Below are positions 1-8,165 of a DNA stretch of 64,000 bases, piece by piece. The stretch's first letter is position 1; every line of letters begins with the position of its first letter. The DNA comes from CAYSYM01 sp964435115 (GTDB taxonomy: Bacteria; Chloroflexota; UBA6077; CF-72), in the NCBI GenBank assembly GCA_964435115.1, contig CAYSYM010000016.1:1-64000 (forward strand). The letters run 5' to 3'. The notes beneath the pieces are model-generated. The model saw nothing but the letters and a program-made list of their open reading frames with translations, had not been told where the DNA came from and did not search any database. The position numbers were made by a program, and so were the translations under genes.

Positions 1-504
1 GAGGCGGGGTACTTGCCACCCGCCGTGACCGCGGAAGTGGCCGACCTCGTGGGCGTGCCCCACGCCGCCGCGGCCGAGCTGGTGTCCTTCTACACGCTGC
101 TCCACGCGGAGCCGGCGGGCGCCACCCGCGTCGTCGTCTGCGCCCAGCTCCCGTGCGCCCTGCAGGGGGCGCACCGCCTGCTCCGAGACCTGAGCGCCGG
201 GCTGGGGATCGCGCCCGGCGAGACGACGCCGGATGGCGCCGTGACGCTGGAGCGCACCAGCGAGTGCTTCGGCGCCTGCCACCGCGCGCCGATGGCGCGG
301 GTGAACGACGAGTACGTAGAGCGGCTCGACCCGGAGGCGACCCAGCGCCTCCTTGCCCGGCTGCGGAGCGGACCGACGGGCCACGCCGGGGTGCAGCATC
401 GCGCGGCTCGGAGCGGCGAGCCAGGCGGCGCCGACGCCCGGCGCTCCGCTCGGGAGCGTGCCGGGCCGGGCGAGCGCGCTAGCGACGCGCGGGAGGGGCG
501 CTGA
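1..504 (+). CDS. nuoE: NADH-quinone oxidoreductase subunit E (partial, 5' end outside window)
   Basis: The reading frame is open from base 1, so the N-terminus lies before the window. The product is the 24-kDa-type subunit of complex I, which holds the [2Fe-2S] cluster N1a in the peripheral NADH-oxidising arm. The four cluster cysteines are visible as C-x4-C (CAQLPC) and C-x3-C (CFGAC), the family pattern. The C-terminal tail after about residue 120 is Ala/Arg/Gly-rich and not conserved. It is followed 4 bp later by nuoF, as usual for the nuoE-nuoF pair. Identity is secure; the length cannot be judged. Confidence 0.93.
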   Translation, partial: EAGYLPPAVTAEVADLVGVPHAAAAELVSFYTLLHAEPAGATRVVVCAQLPCALQGAHRLLRDLSAGLGIAPGETTPDGAVTLERTSECFGACHRAPMARVNDEYVERLDPEATQRLLARLRSGPTGHAGVQHRAARSGEPGGADARRSARERAGPGERASDAREGR

Positions 505-508
505 CGCG

Positions 509-1798
509 ATGGCCGTGGCGCTGACCTACCAGCCCATCCTGCTCACCCACTCGGGTCGCACCGAACGGGTGCGTCTGGAGGAGTACCGCGCCGAGGGCGG
601 CTACGCGGCCTGGGAGAAGGCGCTCCGGACGATGACGCCCGAGGCCGTGGTCGAAGAGGTGAAGGCGTCCGGGCTGCGCGGCCGCGGTGGCGCTGGTTTC
701 CCCGCCGGCAATAAGTGGAGCTTCATCCCGAAGATTGCAGGCCCCAAGTACGTGGCCGTGAACGCCGACGAGTCGGAGCCCGGCACCTTCAAGGACCGCG
801 AGCTGCTGGAAGTCGAGACGCACCGCGTGCTCGAAGGGACCGCCATCTGCGCCTACGCGATCGGCGCCGAGACGGCGTTCGTCTACATCCGCGGCGAGTA
901 CGTGGAGCCGGCCAACCGCCTGGAGGCGGCGATCGCCGAGGCCGAGGCGGCGGGTCTGCTGGGCCAGGGCTGCCTGGGGACCGGCGTGACGGTGAAGGTC
1001 CACGTCTTCCGCGGCGCGGGCGCCTACATCTGCGGCGAGGAGACGGCGCTGCTCGAGTCGCTCGAAGGCCGCCGGCCGATGCCCCGGTCGCGTCCTCCCT
1101 TCCCGGCCGTCGAAGGGCTCTACCGGCGGCCGACCGTCATCAACAACGTCGAGACGCTGGCGAACGTCCCCGCCATCATCGCCCGCGGGAGCGCCTGGTA
1201 CACGAGCATCGGGCATCCGCCGCGCAACACCGGGCCCAAGGTCTTCTGCCTCTCGGGCCGAGTCAATCGACCGGGGAACTACGAGCTGCCGCTCGGCGCC
1301 GTGACGGTGCGTGAGCTGATCGAGGAGTACGGCCAGGGCGTGCCGGGCGGCCACGCCATCAAGGGTGTGCTCACCGCCGGCGTCTCGGCACCTGTCCTGC
1401 CGGCGGACAAGCTGGACACCCCCCTCGACTACGACTCCGTCCAGGCGGCGGGCTCGATGCTCGGGTCCGCATCGATCATCGTCCTGGACGAGACGGTGTG
1501 CATGGTCCGCGCCGCGATGCTGATGGAGGAGTTCTTCCGCCACGAGTCGTGCGGGAAGTGCACGCCGTGCCGCGAGGGCACCATGTGGCTGCACAGGGTG
1601 CTCGTGCGGCTGGAGGAGGGGCGCGGGTCGGAAGCGGACCTCGACCTGCTGCTGTCGCTCTCGGGCGAGATGAGTGGCAAGGTCCTGTGCGCGCTGGGCG
1701 ACTTCGCCACCAGCCCCGTGGTCTCGACGATCAAGCACTACCGCGATGAGTACCTCGCACACCTCAAGCTCGGGCGCTGCCCGTACGAGCCGTGGTGA
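509..1798 (+). CDS. nuoF: NADH-quinone oxidoreductase subunit F (NADH/FMN-binding)
   Basis: A 429-residue protein that oxidises NADH and passes electrons through FMN to the iron-sulfur chain of complex I. The glycine-rich nucleotide-binding stretch GLRGRGGAGFPAG is at about residues 55-67. A second conserved loop, GAGAYICGEETALLESLEG, lies near 175. The N3 [4Fe-4S] ligands appear as SCGKCTPC near 346-353, with the fourth Cys near 393 (VLCALGD). Length is normal for the family. The ATG at 509 is chosen because it follows the nuoE stop by 4 bp and the conserved part begins soon after; the frame is open further upstream but lacks family sequence. Confidence 0.97.
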   Translation: MAVALTYQPILLTHSGRTERVRLEEYRAEGGYAAWEKALRTMTPEAVVEEVKASGLRGRGGAGFPAGNKWSFIPKIAGPKYVAVNADESEPGTFKDRELLEVETHRVLEGTAICAYAIGAETAFVYIRGEYVEPANRLEAAIAEAEAAGLLGQGCLGTGVTVKVHVFRGAGAYICGEETALLESLEGRRPMPRSRPPFPAVEGLYRRPTVINNVETLANVPAIIARGSAWYTSIGHPPRNTGPKVFCLSGRVNRPGNYELPLGAVTVRELIEEYGQGVPGGHAIKGVLTAGVSAPVLPADKLDTPLDYDSVQAAGSMLGSASIIVLDETVCMVRAAMLMEEFFRHESCGKCTPCREGTMWLHRVLVRLEEGRGSEADLDLLLSLSGEMSGKVLCALGDFATSPVVSTIKHYRDEYLAHLKLGRCPYEPW

Positions 1799-1833
1799 TG
1801 GAGAGGTGGACGGCCTGGCGCTCCCGTTCGAGG

Positions 1834-1861
1834 CCCGACACCCGACACCCGACAGCCGACA
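1834..1861 (+). repeat. Four tandem 7-bp units before nuoG
   Basis: CCCGACA at 1834, 1841 and 1848 and GCCGACA at 1855 form a head-to-tail tandem repeat. It fills the 70-bp gap between nuoF and nuoG and stops 7 bp before the nuoG ATG. There is no clear Shine-Dalgarno in the repeat. It may be a slippage-prone spacer or a leftover of a longer array. Confidence 0.8.
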
Positions 1862-1868
1862 CCCAGCC

Positions 1869-3908
1869 ATGACCCAGGCCACCACCCCCCAGCCTCCGGC
1901 ACCGCCGAGCGACACCGTCACCCTGACCATCGACGGGCGGACCGTGACCGCCAGGAAGGGCACGCTGCTCATCGAGGCGGCGAAGCAGGTCGGGATCGAC
2001 ATCCCCATCTTCTGCTACCACCCGAAGATGAAGCCGGTCGGCGCCTGCCGCATGTGCCTCGTGCACGTGGAGAAGCTGCCGCGGCTGCAGACGGCCTGCA
2101 CCACGCCTGTCGCGGCCGACATGGTGGTCCACACCAGCACGCCCGACGTCGTCGCGGCACAGAACGGCGTGATCGAATTCCTGTTGGAGAACCACCCGCT
2201 CGACTGCCCCATCTGTGACAAGGGTGGCGAGTGCCCGCTCCAGGACAATGCCTTCGGCTACGGGCTCGGCATCTCGCGCTTCACCGAGGAGAAGCGACAC
2301 AAGGAGAAAGCCTACCCCCTCTCCGACCGCATCGTGCTGGACCGCGAGCGGTGCATCATGTGCTACCGCTGCGTCCGCTTCCACCAGGAGATCACCGGCG
2401 ATGAGGCGCTGGCGGCCCTCGAGCGAGGCGGCGAGAGCGAGATTGGCACGCTGCCGGGCGAGCCGTACGACTCGATCTTCTCAGGCAACACGATCGAGCT
2501 GTGTCCGGTGGGCGCGTTGACCAGCGGGCAGTACCGCTTCAAGGCGCGGCCGTGGGACCTCGTCCGCACGCCGTCGGTGTGCAACGGCTGCGCGGTCGGC
2601 TGCAACGTGGAGGTCCACAGTCGGCTGGAGAGTGTGCTGCGGCTCGTCGCACGCGAGAACCCGGCAGTGGACGACGGCTGGCTGTGCGACGTGGGCCGCT
2701 TCGACACGCTGCCGGCCCCGAGTCCGCGCGACGCCCCTGGCCGCGAGGTCCGTCCCGATCGGCCGCTGGTGCGTGACGCGGGCGGGGTGCTGCGCCCGGC
2801 GGGCTGGGACGAGGCGGCGCACGCGGTGGCGCGCCGACTGCGCGCCGGGTCGGCGGGGCTGCTCGCCTCCCCGGGCCTGTCGAATGAAGCGTTGTGGCTG
2901 CTCCAGCAGACGCTGGTGCCGGCCCTGGGCCAGGCGTCCGGCGTGGCTCCGGGAGCGGCACGGGCAGCGCTGTGGCCCCCCATTGGCGGCCACTGGCCGG
3001 TCGAGGGCGCCATCGCCCGCACTGCGCGCGCCAGGGCAGTCGTGCTCGTCGGCCTGGATGTCTGGAACGAGCTGCCTGTGCTCGCCCTCTGGCTGCGCAA
3101 GGGTGCCCTGAGCGGGGCCCGGCTGGTGGTGATCGGCGCAGCCAACGGCCTCTGCCGCGACACCACGCACTGGCTGCGGGCAGCCGCCGGCGCCGAGGCT
3201 GCAGTGGCCAGCGCCGTCCTCGCCGCGATCGACGGCGCCCCAGCGGGCCCGGTTGGCGACGTGAGCCAGGCGGACATCCTGGGCGCGGCGGCAGCCCTGC
3301 GCGGGGTGCAGGCGCCGGCGGTGCTGCTCGCGGGCACGGCGCTGGCAGCCGACCCCGGAGCACGGGCCACCCTGGAGCGGTTCGCCGAGAGGATCGGCGC
3401 CAATGGTGAGACCGGCCTGGTGGGCGCGCCGGGGCTGGGCGCGAACGCCCGCGGCGCCCAGGAGCTGGCGCCCGAGCTGGCGCAGGCGGACCCGCGACAT
3501 GTGCTCGCCGGCGCGGCGAGTGGCGCGATTGAGACGCTCCTCCTCCTGGGTGACGAGCCCTGGGGGGAGCTGCCGACCGGTGGGGCGCGCCTCGTCGTCG
3601 CCACCTCCCGGCCGGTGGGCGACGACACCCGGGTGGATGTACTGCTGCCGCTGGCCCACCCGTACGAACGCCAGGGTACGCTGACCAACCTGGAGGGGCG
3701 GATCCAGTGTCAGGACGGCGGCGCTATGCCGCCCCCCCGCGCGCGCGCTGACTGGGGCGCGGTTGGCGAGCTGGCCCGGGCCCTGGGCCTCCCGGCGCCT
3801 GGGCGGCTGGAGGAGGTCCGGGCCCGGATCGCAGCGGCCGCGCCCGGGCTCGCCTGGCCGTTCGCGAGCGGGGCCAAGGACCGTCAGGGGAGCGACGCCC
3901 GTGCTTGA
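1869..3908 (+). CDS. nuoG: NADH-quinone oxidoreductase subunit G (Fe-S/molybdopterin-like)
   Basis: A 679-residue complex I subunit of the peripheral arm. Order: [2Fe-2S] ferredoxin domain at about 15-95 (CYHPKMKPVGACRMC), the His-Cys [4Fe-4S] segment HPLDCPIC followed by GGEC, then two further clusters (CIMCYRC and ELCPVGA). A fourth site reads C-x2-C-x3-C-x27-C (CNGCAVGC to WLC), the ligand pattern of cluster N7, which many complex I lineages have lost. The molybdopterin-like remainder is short and Ala-rich. The ATG at 1869 is used because the frame opens inside nuoF and the ferredoxin fold starts about 20 residues after this ATG. Its 3' end overlaps nuoH by 8 bp. Confidence 0.95.
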   Translation: MTQATTPQPPAPPSDTVTLTIDGRTVTARKGTLLIEAAKQVGIDIPIFCYHPKMKPVGACRMCLVHVEKLPRLQTACTTPVAADMVVHTSTPDVVAAQNGVIEFLLENHPLDCPICDKGGECPLQDNAFGYGLGISRFTEEKRHKEKAYPLSDRIVLDRERCIMCYRCVRFHQEITGDEALAALERGGESEIGTLPGEPYDSIFSGNTIELCPVGALTSGQYRFKARPWDLVRTPSVCNGCAVGCNVEVHSRLESVLRLVARENPAVDDGWLCDVGRFDTLPAPSPRDAPGREVRPDRPLVRDAGGVLRPAGWDEAAHAVARRLRAGSAGLLASPGLSNEALWLLQQTLVPALGQASGVAPGAARAALWPPIGGHWPVEGAIARTARARAVVLVGLDVWNELPVLALWLRKGALSGARLVVIGAANGLCRDTTHWLRAAAGAEAAVASAVLAAIDGAPAGPVGDVSQADILGAAAALRGVQAPAVLLAGTALAADPGARATLERFAERIGANGETGLVGAPGLGANARGAQELAPELAQADPRHVLAGAASGAIETLLLLGDEPWGELPTGGARLVVATSRPVGDDTRVDVLLPLAHPYERQGTLTNLEGRIQCQDGGAMPPPRARADWGAVGELARALGLPAPGRLEEVRARIAAAAPGLAWPFASGAKDRQGSDARA

Positions 3909-4887
3909 GCTCGGGATCGACCTCGTCCGCGCGCTCGTCATCTTCGGCGCGCTCTTCGTGGGCGTGGCCTACATGACGTGGTTCGAGCGGCGCGCGATCA
4001 GCCGGCTGCAGATCCGCCTGGGCCCGAACCGGGTGGGCCCGGCTGGCCTCCTCCAGCCGTGGGCCGACGGGGTGAAGCTGTTCTTCAAGGAGGACATCCG
4101 CCCCGCCGGCGTGGACTGGCTGCTCTACCCTCTCGCCCCGGCCATCTCGCTGGTCGCGGCCCTCGCCTCCTTCGCCGTCATTCCGGTCGGCCCGAACGTC
4201 GAGCTCCTCGGCCGCCAGATCTCGCTGGTCATCCAGGACGTGCCCGTGGCGCTCCTCTACCTGATCGGCGCGAGCTCGCTCGGGGTCTACGGCGTGGTGC
4301 TTGGCGGCTGGTCTTCGGGCTCCAAGTACTCGCTGCTCGGGTCGCTGCGCGGCGGTGCCCAGGTCGTCTCGTACGAGCTGGTGCTGGGCACAGCGCTAGT
4401 GGGCGTAGTCCTCGTCAGTGGCACCCTGTCGATCGGCCAGATCGTCCAACAGCAGGCCCGCTCCGTCCCCTTCATCCTGCTCCAGCCGCTCGGATTCGCG
4501 CTCTACTTCATCGGCGCCATCGCCGAGACCAACCGCGCCCCGTTCGACCTGCCCGAAGCGGAGCAGGAGCTGGTGGCGGGGTACCTCACCGAGTACAGCG
4601 GCTTCCGCTACGCGCTCTACTACATCGCCGAGTACATGAACGTGCTCATCGTCTCCGCCATCGCCGCCACGCTGTTCCTCGGCGGCTGGGCGGGCCCGCT
4701 CGTCGCGGGTCCGTGGTGGCTGCTGGTGAAGGTCATCTTCTTCGCCTTCGTCTTCGTGTGGCTGCGGGCCACCCTGCCGCGCCTGCGCTACGACCAGCTC
4801 ATGCGCCTCTCGTGGGGCCTGCTGCTGCCGCTGGGCCTGCTGAACGTCGCCGTGACCGCCATCGTCGTCGTGGCACTCGGGGCATAG
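3901..4887 (+). CDS. nuoH: NADH-quinone oxidoreductase subunit H
   Basis: A 328-residue membrane subunit (ND1 type) that joins the membrane and peripheral arms and helps form the quinone chamber. The family signatures are intact: ERRAISRLQIRLGPNRVGP near residue 30 and AETNRAPFDLPEAEQELVAG near 205, with about eight hydrophobic segments. The start is a GTG overlapping the last codons of nuoG, which fits translational coupling. Length is normal. Confidence 0.97.
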   Translation: MLELGIDLVRALVIFGALFVGVAYMTWFERRAISRLQIRLGPNRVGPAGLLQPWADGVKLFFKEDIRPAGVDWLLYPLAPAISLVAALASFAVIPVGPNVELLGRQISLVIQDVPVALLYLIGASSLGVYGVVLGGWSSGSKYSLLGSLRGGAQVVSYELVLGTALVGVVLVSGTLSIGQIVQQQARSVPFILLQPLGFALYFIGAIAETNRAPFDLPEAEQELVAGYLTEYSGFRYALYYIAEYMNVLIVSAIAATLFLGGWAGPLVAGPWWLLVKVIFFAFVFVWLRATLPRLRYDQLMRLSWGLLLPLGLLNVAVTAIVVVALGA

Positions 4888-4967
4888 CCGGTGCGAGCCC
4901 CCCACTCCATGCTGCGCACACCACGCTGGACTTGCCACCCATCCCCTCCACCCTTCGCCGGTGACGC

Positions 4968-5567
4968 ATGAGCTTCCTCGGTGACGCGCGCGCGCTCGTT
5001 CGCGGCTTCTGGGAGACGCTCCGCCACGCTGCGCAGCCGCCGGTGACCATCTCGTACCCGGAGGTGAAGCGGCCGATCCCGCCGACCTTCCGCGGGCGGC
5101 ACCGGCTGCACCGCCACGAGGACGGGCTGGAACGGTGCATTGGCTGCGAGCTGTGCGCCGCGGCCTGCCCCGCCGGTGCCATCCTGGTGCTGGCGGCGGA
5201 CAACGACCCTGCACACCCGGTCTCGCCCGGCGAGCGGTACGCTGCCATCTACGAGATCAACATGATTCGCTGCATCTTCTGCGGTTACTGCGAGGAGGCG
5301 TGCCCGGTCGACGCGATCAAGCTCGGCCCGGAGTACGAGCTCGCCGACTACGACCGCGCCAGCTTCGTCTACACCAAGGAGATGCTGCTGGACCCGGAGA
5401 AGTACGCCCCGCGCCGGCAGTACCATGCCGACGTCGACCGGCTCGACCCTGACCTGCACGCCGTGATCCCGGACGAGCGGGACCTCGGCGAGGTCTATCG
5501 GAAGCACCGGCCGTTCGGCGCCCCCATCACGACCCCCCCGGAGGAGCGGCACCACCCGCGCGCCTAG
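4968..5567 (+). CDS. nuoI: NADH-quinone oxidoreductase subunit I (two [4Fe-4S])
   Basis: A 199-residue ferredoxin-like subunit (TYKY type) carrying clusters N6a and N6b, which hand electrons toward N2 and quinone. Both motifs are complete: CIGCELCAAACP near 57 and CIFCGYCEEACP near 100. The C-terminus after about 150 is polar and poorly conserved. It is separated from nuoH by 80 bp, the largest gap inside this operon besides the one before nuoG; nothing else is visible in that gap. Confidence 0.96.
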   Translation: MSFLGDARALVRGFWETLRHAAQPPVTISYPEVKRPIPPTFRGRHRLHRHEDGLERCIGCELCAAACPAGAILVLAADNDPAHPVSPGERYAAIYEINMIRCIFCGYCEEACPVDAIKLGPEYELADYDRASFVYTKEMLLDPEKYAPRRQYHADVDRLDPDLHAVIPDERDLGEVYRKHRPFGAPITTPPEERHHPRA

Positions 5568-5572
5568 CTGCC

Positions 5573-6121
5573 GTGGACGAGCTCTTCCTCCCCCTGGCCG
5601 CCGGTTCCCTCGTGGCGCTCGCCTCGGCGCTCGCCGTCGTCCTGTTCCGGCGGCCCGTCCACGCCGCCGCGGCGCTGCTCGTGCACAGTCTCACGTTGGC
5701 CGCGCTCTACGGCATCCTGGCCGCCGGCCTGGTCGCCGTCGGCCAGGTCATCATCTACTCGGGCGCGATCGTCGTCCTCTTCCTGTTCGTCGTGACGCTG
5801 CTGCCGACCGGCGGGGTCGAGCTGCGCCCCAGCAGCGGGAACGTCCTCGGCGCGGCGGTCGCCGCGGGCGCCCTGCTCGCGGCCTTCGCCGCCGTGCTCG
5901 GGGGTGGCGCGCCGCGCGCGGTGGCCGCGGTCGCAAGTGGCCCGGATGCCGTCGGCCGGGCCCTGTTCGGCCCGCTGCTGGTCGCCTTCGAGCTGACGGC
6001 GCCGCTGCTGCTGGTGGCGATTGTCGGGGGTGTGGCCATCTGGCGTCGGTTCGAACCCCATCGGCCCGTCCCGCACCGGCCGCCGACGCCCGGGCGGCGG
6101 CGCCTGGTGATCCACCAATGA
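5573..6121 (+). CDS. nuoJ: NADH-quinone oxidoreductase subunit J
   Basis: A 182-residue membrane subunit (ND6 type) with about five hydrophobic segments. The conserved segment GQVIIYSGAIVVLFLFVVTLL near residue 60 is the ND6 pi-bulge helix region. The start is GTG at 5573, 5 bp after the nuoI stop. The C-terminal 25 residues are Arg/Pro-rich and probably cytoplasmic. It overlaps nuoK by 4 bp (ATGA). Confidence 0.93.
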   Translation: MDELFLPLAAGSLVALASALAVVLFRRPVHAAAALLVHSLTLAALYGILAAGLVAVGQVIIYSGAIVVLFLFVVTLLPTGGVELRPSSGNVLGAAVAAGALLAAFAAVLGGGAPRAVAAVASGPDAVGRALFGPLLVAFELTAPLLLVAIVGGVAIWRRFEPHRPVPHRPPTPGRRRLVIHQ

Positions 6122-6420
6122 CGGCCGAGATGCTGGTGCTGGGCACGAGCGTGGCGCTGTTCGCCGTGGGCGGGGCCGGCATGCTGCTGCAGCGCCACCC
6201 CGTCGCCATGATGATGGCCATGGAGATCATGCTGAACGCGGCCAACCTGCTGCTGGTCTTCGCCGCCCGCGTCCGCGGGGGCGCCGAGGCGCAGGCCGTC
6301 GCCTTGATCGTCCTCGTCCTTGCGGCGGCCGAGGCCGTGGTGGGCCTGGGGCTGGCGCTCGCGCTCTTCCGCCGCAAGGCGGTGCCCGACGTCGACGCCG
6401 CAGGGGAGCTGTACGGGTGA
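6118..6420 (+). CDS. nuoK: NADH-quinone oxidoreductase subunit K
   Basis: A 100-residue membrane subunit (ND4L type) with three transmembrane helices. The two conserved acidic residues of the family are present, in MMAMEIMLNAANLL (helix 2) and in LAAAEAVVGLGLAL (helix 3). ATGA coupling joins it to nuoJ upstream, and its stop overlaps the GTG of nuoL downstream. Length is exactly typical. Confidence 0.96.
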   Translation: MTAEMLVLGTSVALFAVGGAGMLLQRHPVAMMMAMEIMLNAANLLLVFAARVRGGAEAQAVALIVLVLAAAEAVVGLGLALALFRRKAVPDVDAAGELYG

Positions 6421-8165
6421 GCGCCCTCCTCGCCTGGGCCTGGCTGTTCACTCTGCCCGGCCTGGCGCTGACCGCGCGCGGCCTGCCCGGCGGCCAGCGC
6501 CGCGCCGGCTGGCTGAGTGTGCCGGGCCCCTTCGTCCTGTTCGCCGTGGCCGTGGCCGCGCTCCTGTCGCCCGGGACCGCGAGCGTGGTGATCCCCGGCT
6601 GGCTGCCGTTCCTCGCAGACGGCGCCTACCGCGCCTACGCGGACGCGCTCGCCGCGCTGATGCTCGCCATCCTCGGCTTCGTGGCCGCGCTCGTGTACGT
6701 CTACTCGCTCGGCTACATGGCCGACGACCCCGGGAAGCGCCGCTTCTTCGTCTATCTCGACCTGTTCGTCGCCACCATGGCGCTGCTCGTGCTAGCCGGC
6801 AACCTGGCGGTGCTGCTGATCGGCTGGACCGGCGTCGGCCTTTCCAGCTTCCTGCTCATCGCTTTCTGGCGCGACCGGCCGGGCACGCTGGGCGCCGGCC
6901 TCCAGGCGCTCGCTGCCAACGCCGTCGGCGACGGCGCCCTCCTGCTCGCCGCCTCCCTGGTCCCTGGCGGCTGTGGCGCCCTCCTCGAGCTGAGCACGCC
7001 CCAGTGTACGGCGGGGGTGGGTGGGGCCGAGCTGCTCGGGGGACTGCTCTTCGTGGCCGCCGCGGCCAAGTCCGCGCAGGGGCCGCTGTACTTCTGGCTG
7101 CCGAGCGCGATGGCCGGCCCAACTCCCATCAGCGCCTTGATCCACGCCGCCACCATGGTGGCGGCCGGCGTCTACCTCCTCGTGCGCACCAGCGCCCTCA
7201 TCGCCCTGGCGCCGACCGCGGCGCTGTGGATCGCCGTCGTCGGGGTGGCGACCGCGGTCGGCGGGGGAGTGGCGAGCCTGGCGCAGGCCAACTTCAAGCG
7301 CGGCATCGCCTATTCGACCGTCAGCCAGCTCGGCTACATGTTCGCCGCCGTGGGCGTGGGGGCGCCCTTCGCCGCCATCTTCCACCTCACCACGCAGGCC
7401 GCCTTCAAGGCCCTGCTGTTCCTCTCCGCCGGCGTGGTCATCCACGGCTCGGGCGGCGAGGAGCGCCTGGCGCAGCTCAGCGGACGCGGGCGGGCCTTCG
7501 GCGTTAGCTACTGGGGCTTCCTGGTCGGCTCCCTCGCCCTCGTCGGCGTCCCGTTCTTCTCGGGCGCATTCAGTAAGGACGCGATCGTCGAGCGAGCCCT
7601 GGCCGCCGCTCCCTGGGCGGGCTACGTGCTCCTCGCCAACGTCGCCATCACCGGGCTGTACATCGGCCGGCTCTTCTTCCGCGTCTACCACGGGCCGGTC
7701 GCGCCCCCCGCGCCGGCCGGCGATGGCGCCCGCGAACCGGCCATGCACCATGACCCGGCGGCCGAGCGCTTCATGCGCTGGGCGCTTGTACCGCTGATCC
7801 TGGCGGCGGTCGGCGCCGGGTACCTGGCCTGGCCCACGGAGTGGCTCCAGGGTGTGCTGCGGGATGGAGGCGTCGCCGAGAGCGAGACGGTCCAGGCGCT
7901 CAGCGCCACCGGCCTCGTCGCTGCGGCGCTGGGCCTGGCGGGCTTCGGCGTCTCCGGGTGGCTGCAGCGGCGGCCTGTCCCCGAGCCGCTGGCGGCCGTG
8001 CCGGAAGCGCCGGCCGCGACCGGCTGGGTGGGCGCCGTGGCAGAGGCGAGCTACGCCGTGGCCCGGCGCCTGGCCGGCATCCAGTCCGGGCACCTGATGC
8101 GCTACGCCCTCGGATCCGTCGTCGCCCTCGGAGCGATCCTGCTGGTGCGAGTCGCGACCCCGTGA
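6417..8165 (+). CDS. nuoL: NADH-quinone oxidoreductase subunit L (antiporter-like)
   Basis: A 582-residue antiporter-like membrane subunit with the distal lateral helix region of NuoL. The central signature GPTPISALIHAATMVAAGVY is present, as are the channel lysines in AAKSAQGPL and AAFKALLFL. The helix-5 motif normally WEGVG reads WTGVG here (Thr138 in place of the conserved Glu, E144 in E. coli). The neighbouring DAMEGPTP motif reads SAMAGPTP. These changes bear on proton pumping. The start is GTG at 6417, overlapping nuoK. The next gene is nuoN, not nuoM. Confidence 0.93.
   Translation: MSALLAWAWLFTLPGLALTARGLPGGQRRAGWLSVPGPFVLFAVAVAALLSPGTASVVIPGWLPFLADGAYRAYADALAALMLAILGFVAALVYVYSLGYMADDPGKRRFFVYLDLFVATMALLVLAGNLAVLLIGWTGVGLSSFLLIAFWRDRPGTLGAGLQALAANAVGDGALLLAASLVPGGCGALLELSTPQCTAGVGGAELLGGLLFVAAAAKSAQGPLYFWLPSAMAGPTPISALIHAATMVAAGVYLLVRTSALIALAPTAALWIAVVGVATAVGGGVASLAQANFKRGIAYSTVSQLGYMFAAVGVGAPFAAIFHLTTQAAFKALLFLSAGVVIHGSGGEERLAQLSGRGRAFGVSYWGFLVGSLALVGVPFFSGAFSKDAIVERALAAAPWAGYVLLANVAITGLYIGRLFFRVYHGPVAPPAPAGDGAREPAMHHDPAAERFMRWALVPLILAAVGAGYLAWPTEWLQGVLRDGGVAESETVQALSATGLVAAALGLAGFGVSGWLQRRPVPEPLAAVPEAPAATGWVGAVAEASYAVARRLAGIQSGHLMRYALGSVVALGAILLVRVATP

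Noticed and set aside
479..2008. Long minus-strand open frame (509 codons) opposite nuoF, and similar long frames opposite most genes
   Set aside because: These arise from high GC third positions; the translations are Arg/Ala/Pro-rich without family patterns, and the plus-strand genes are certain.
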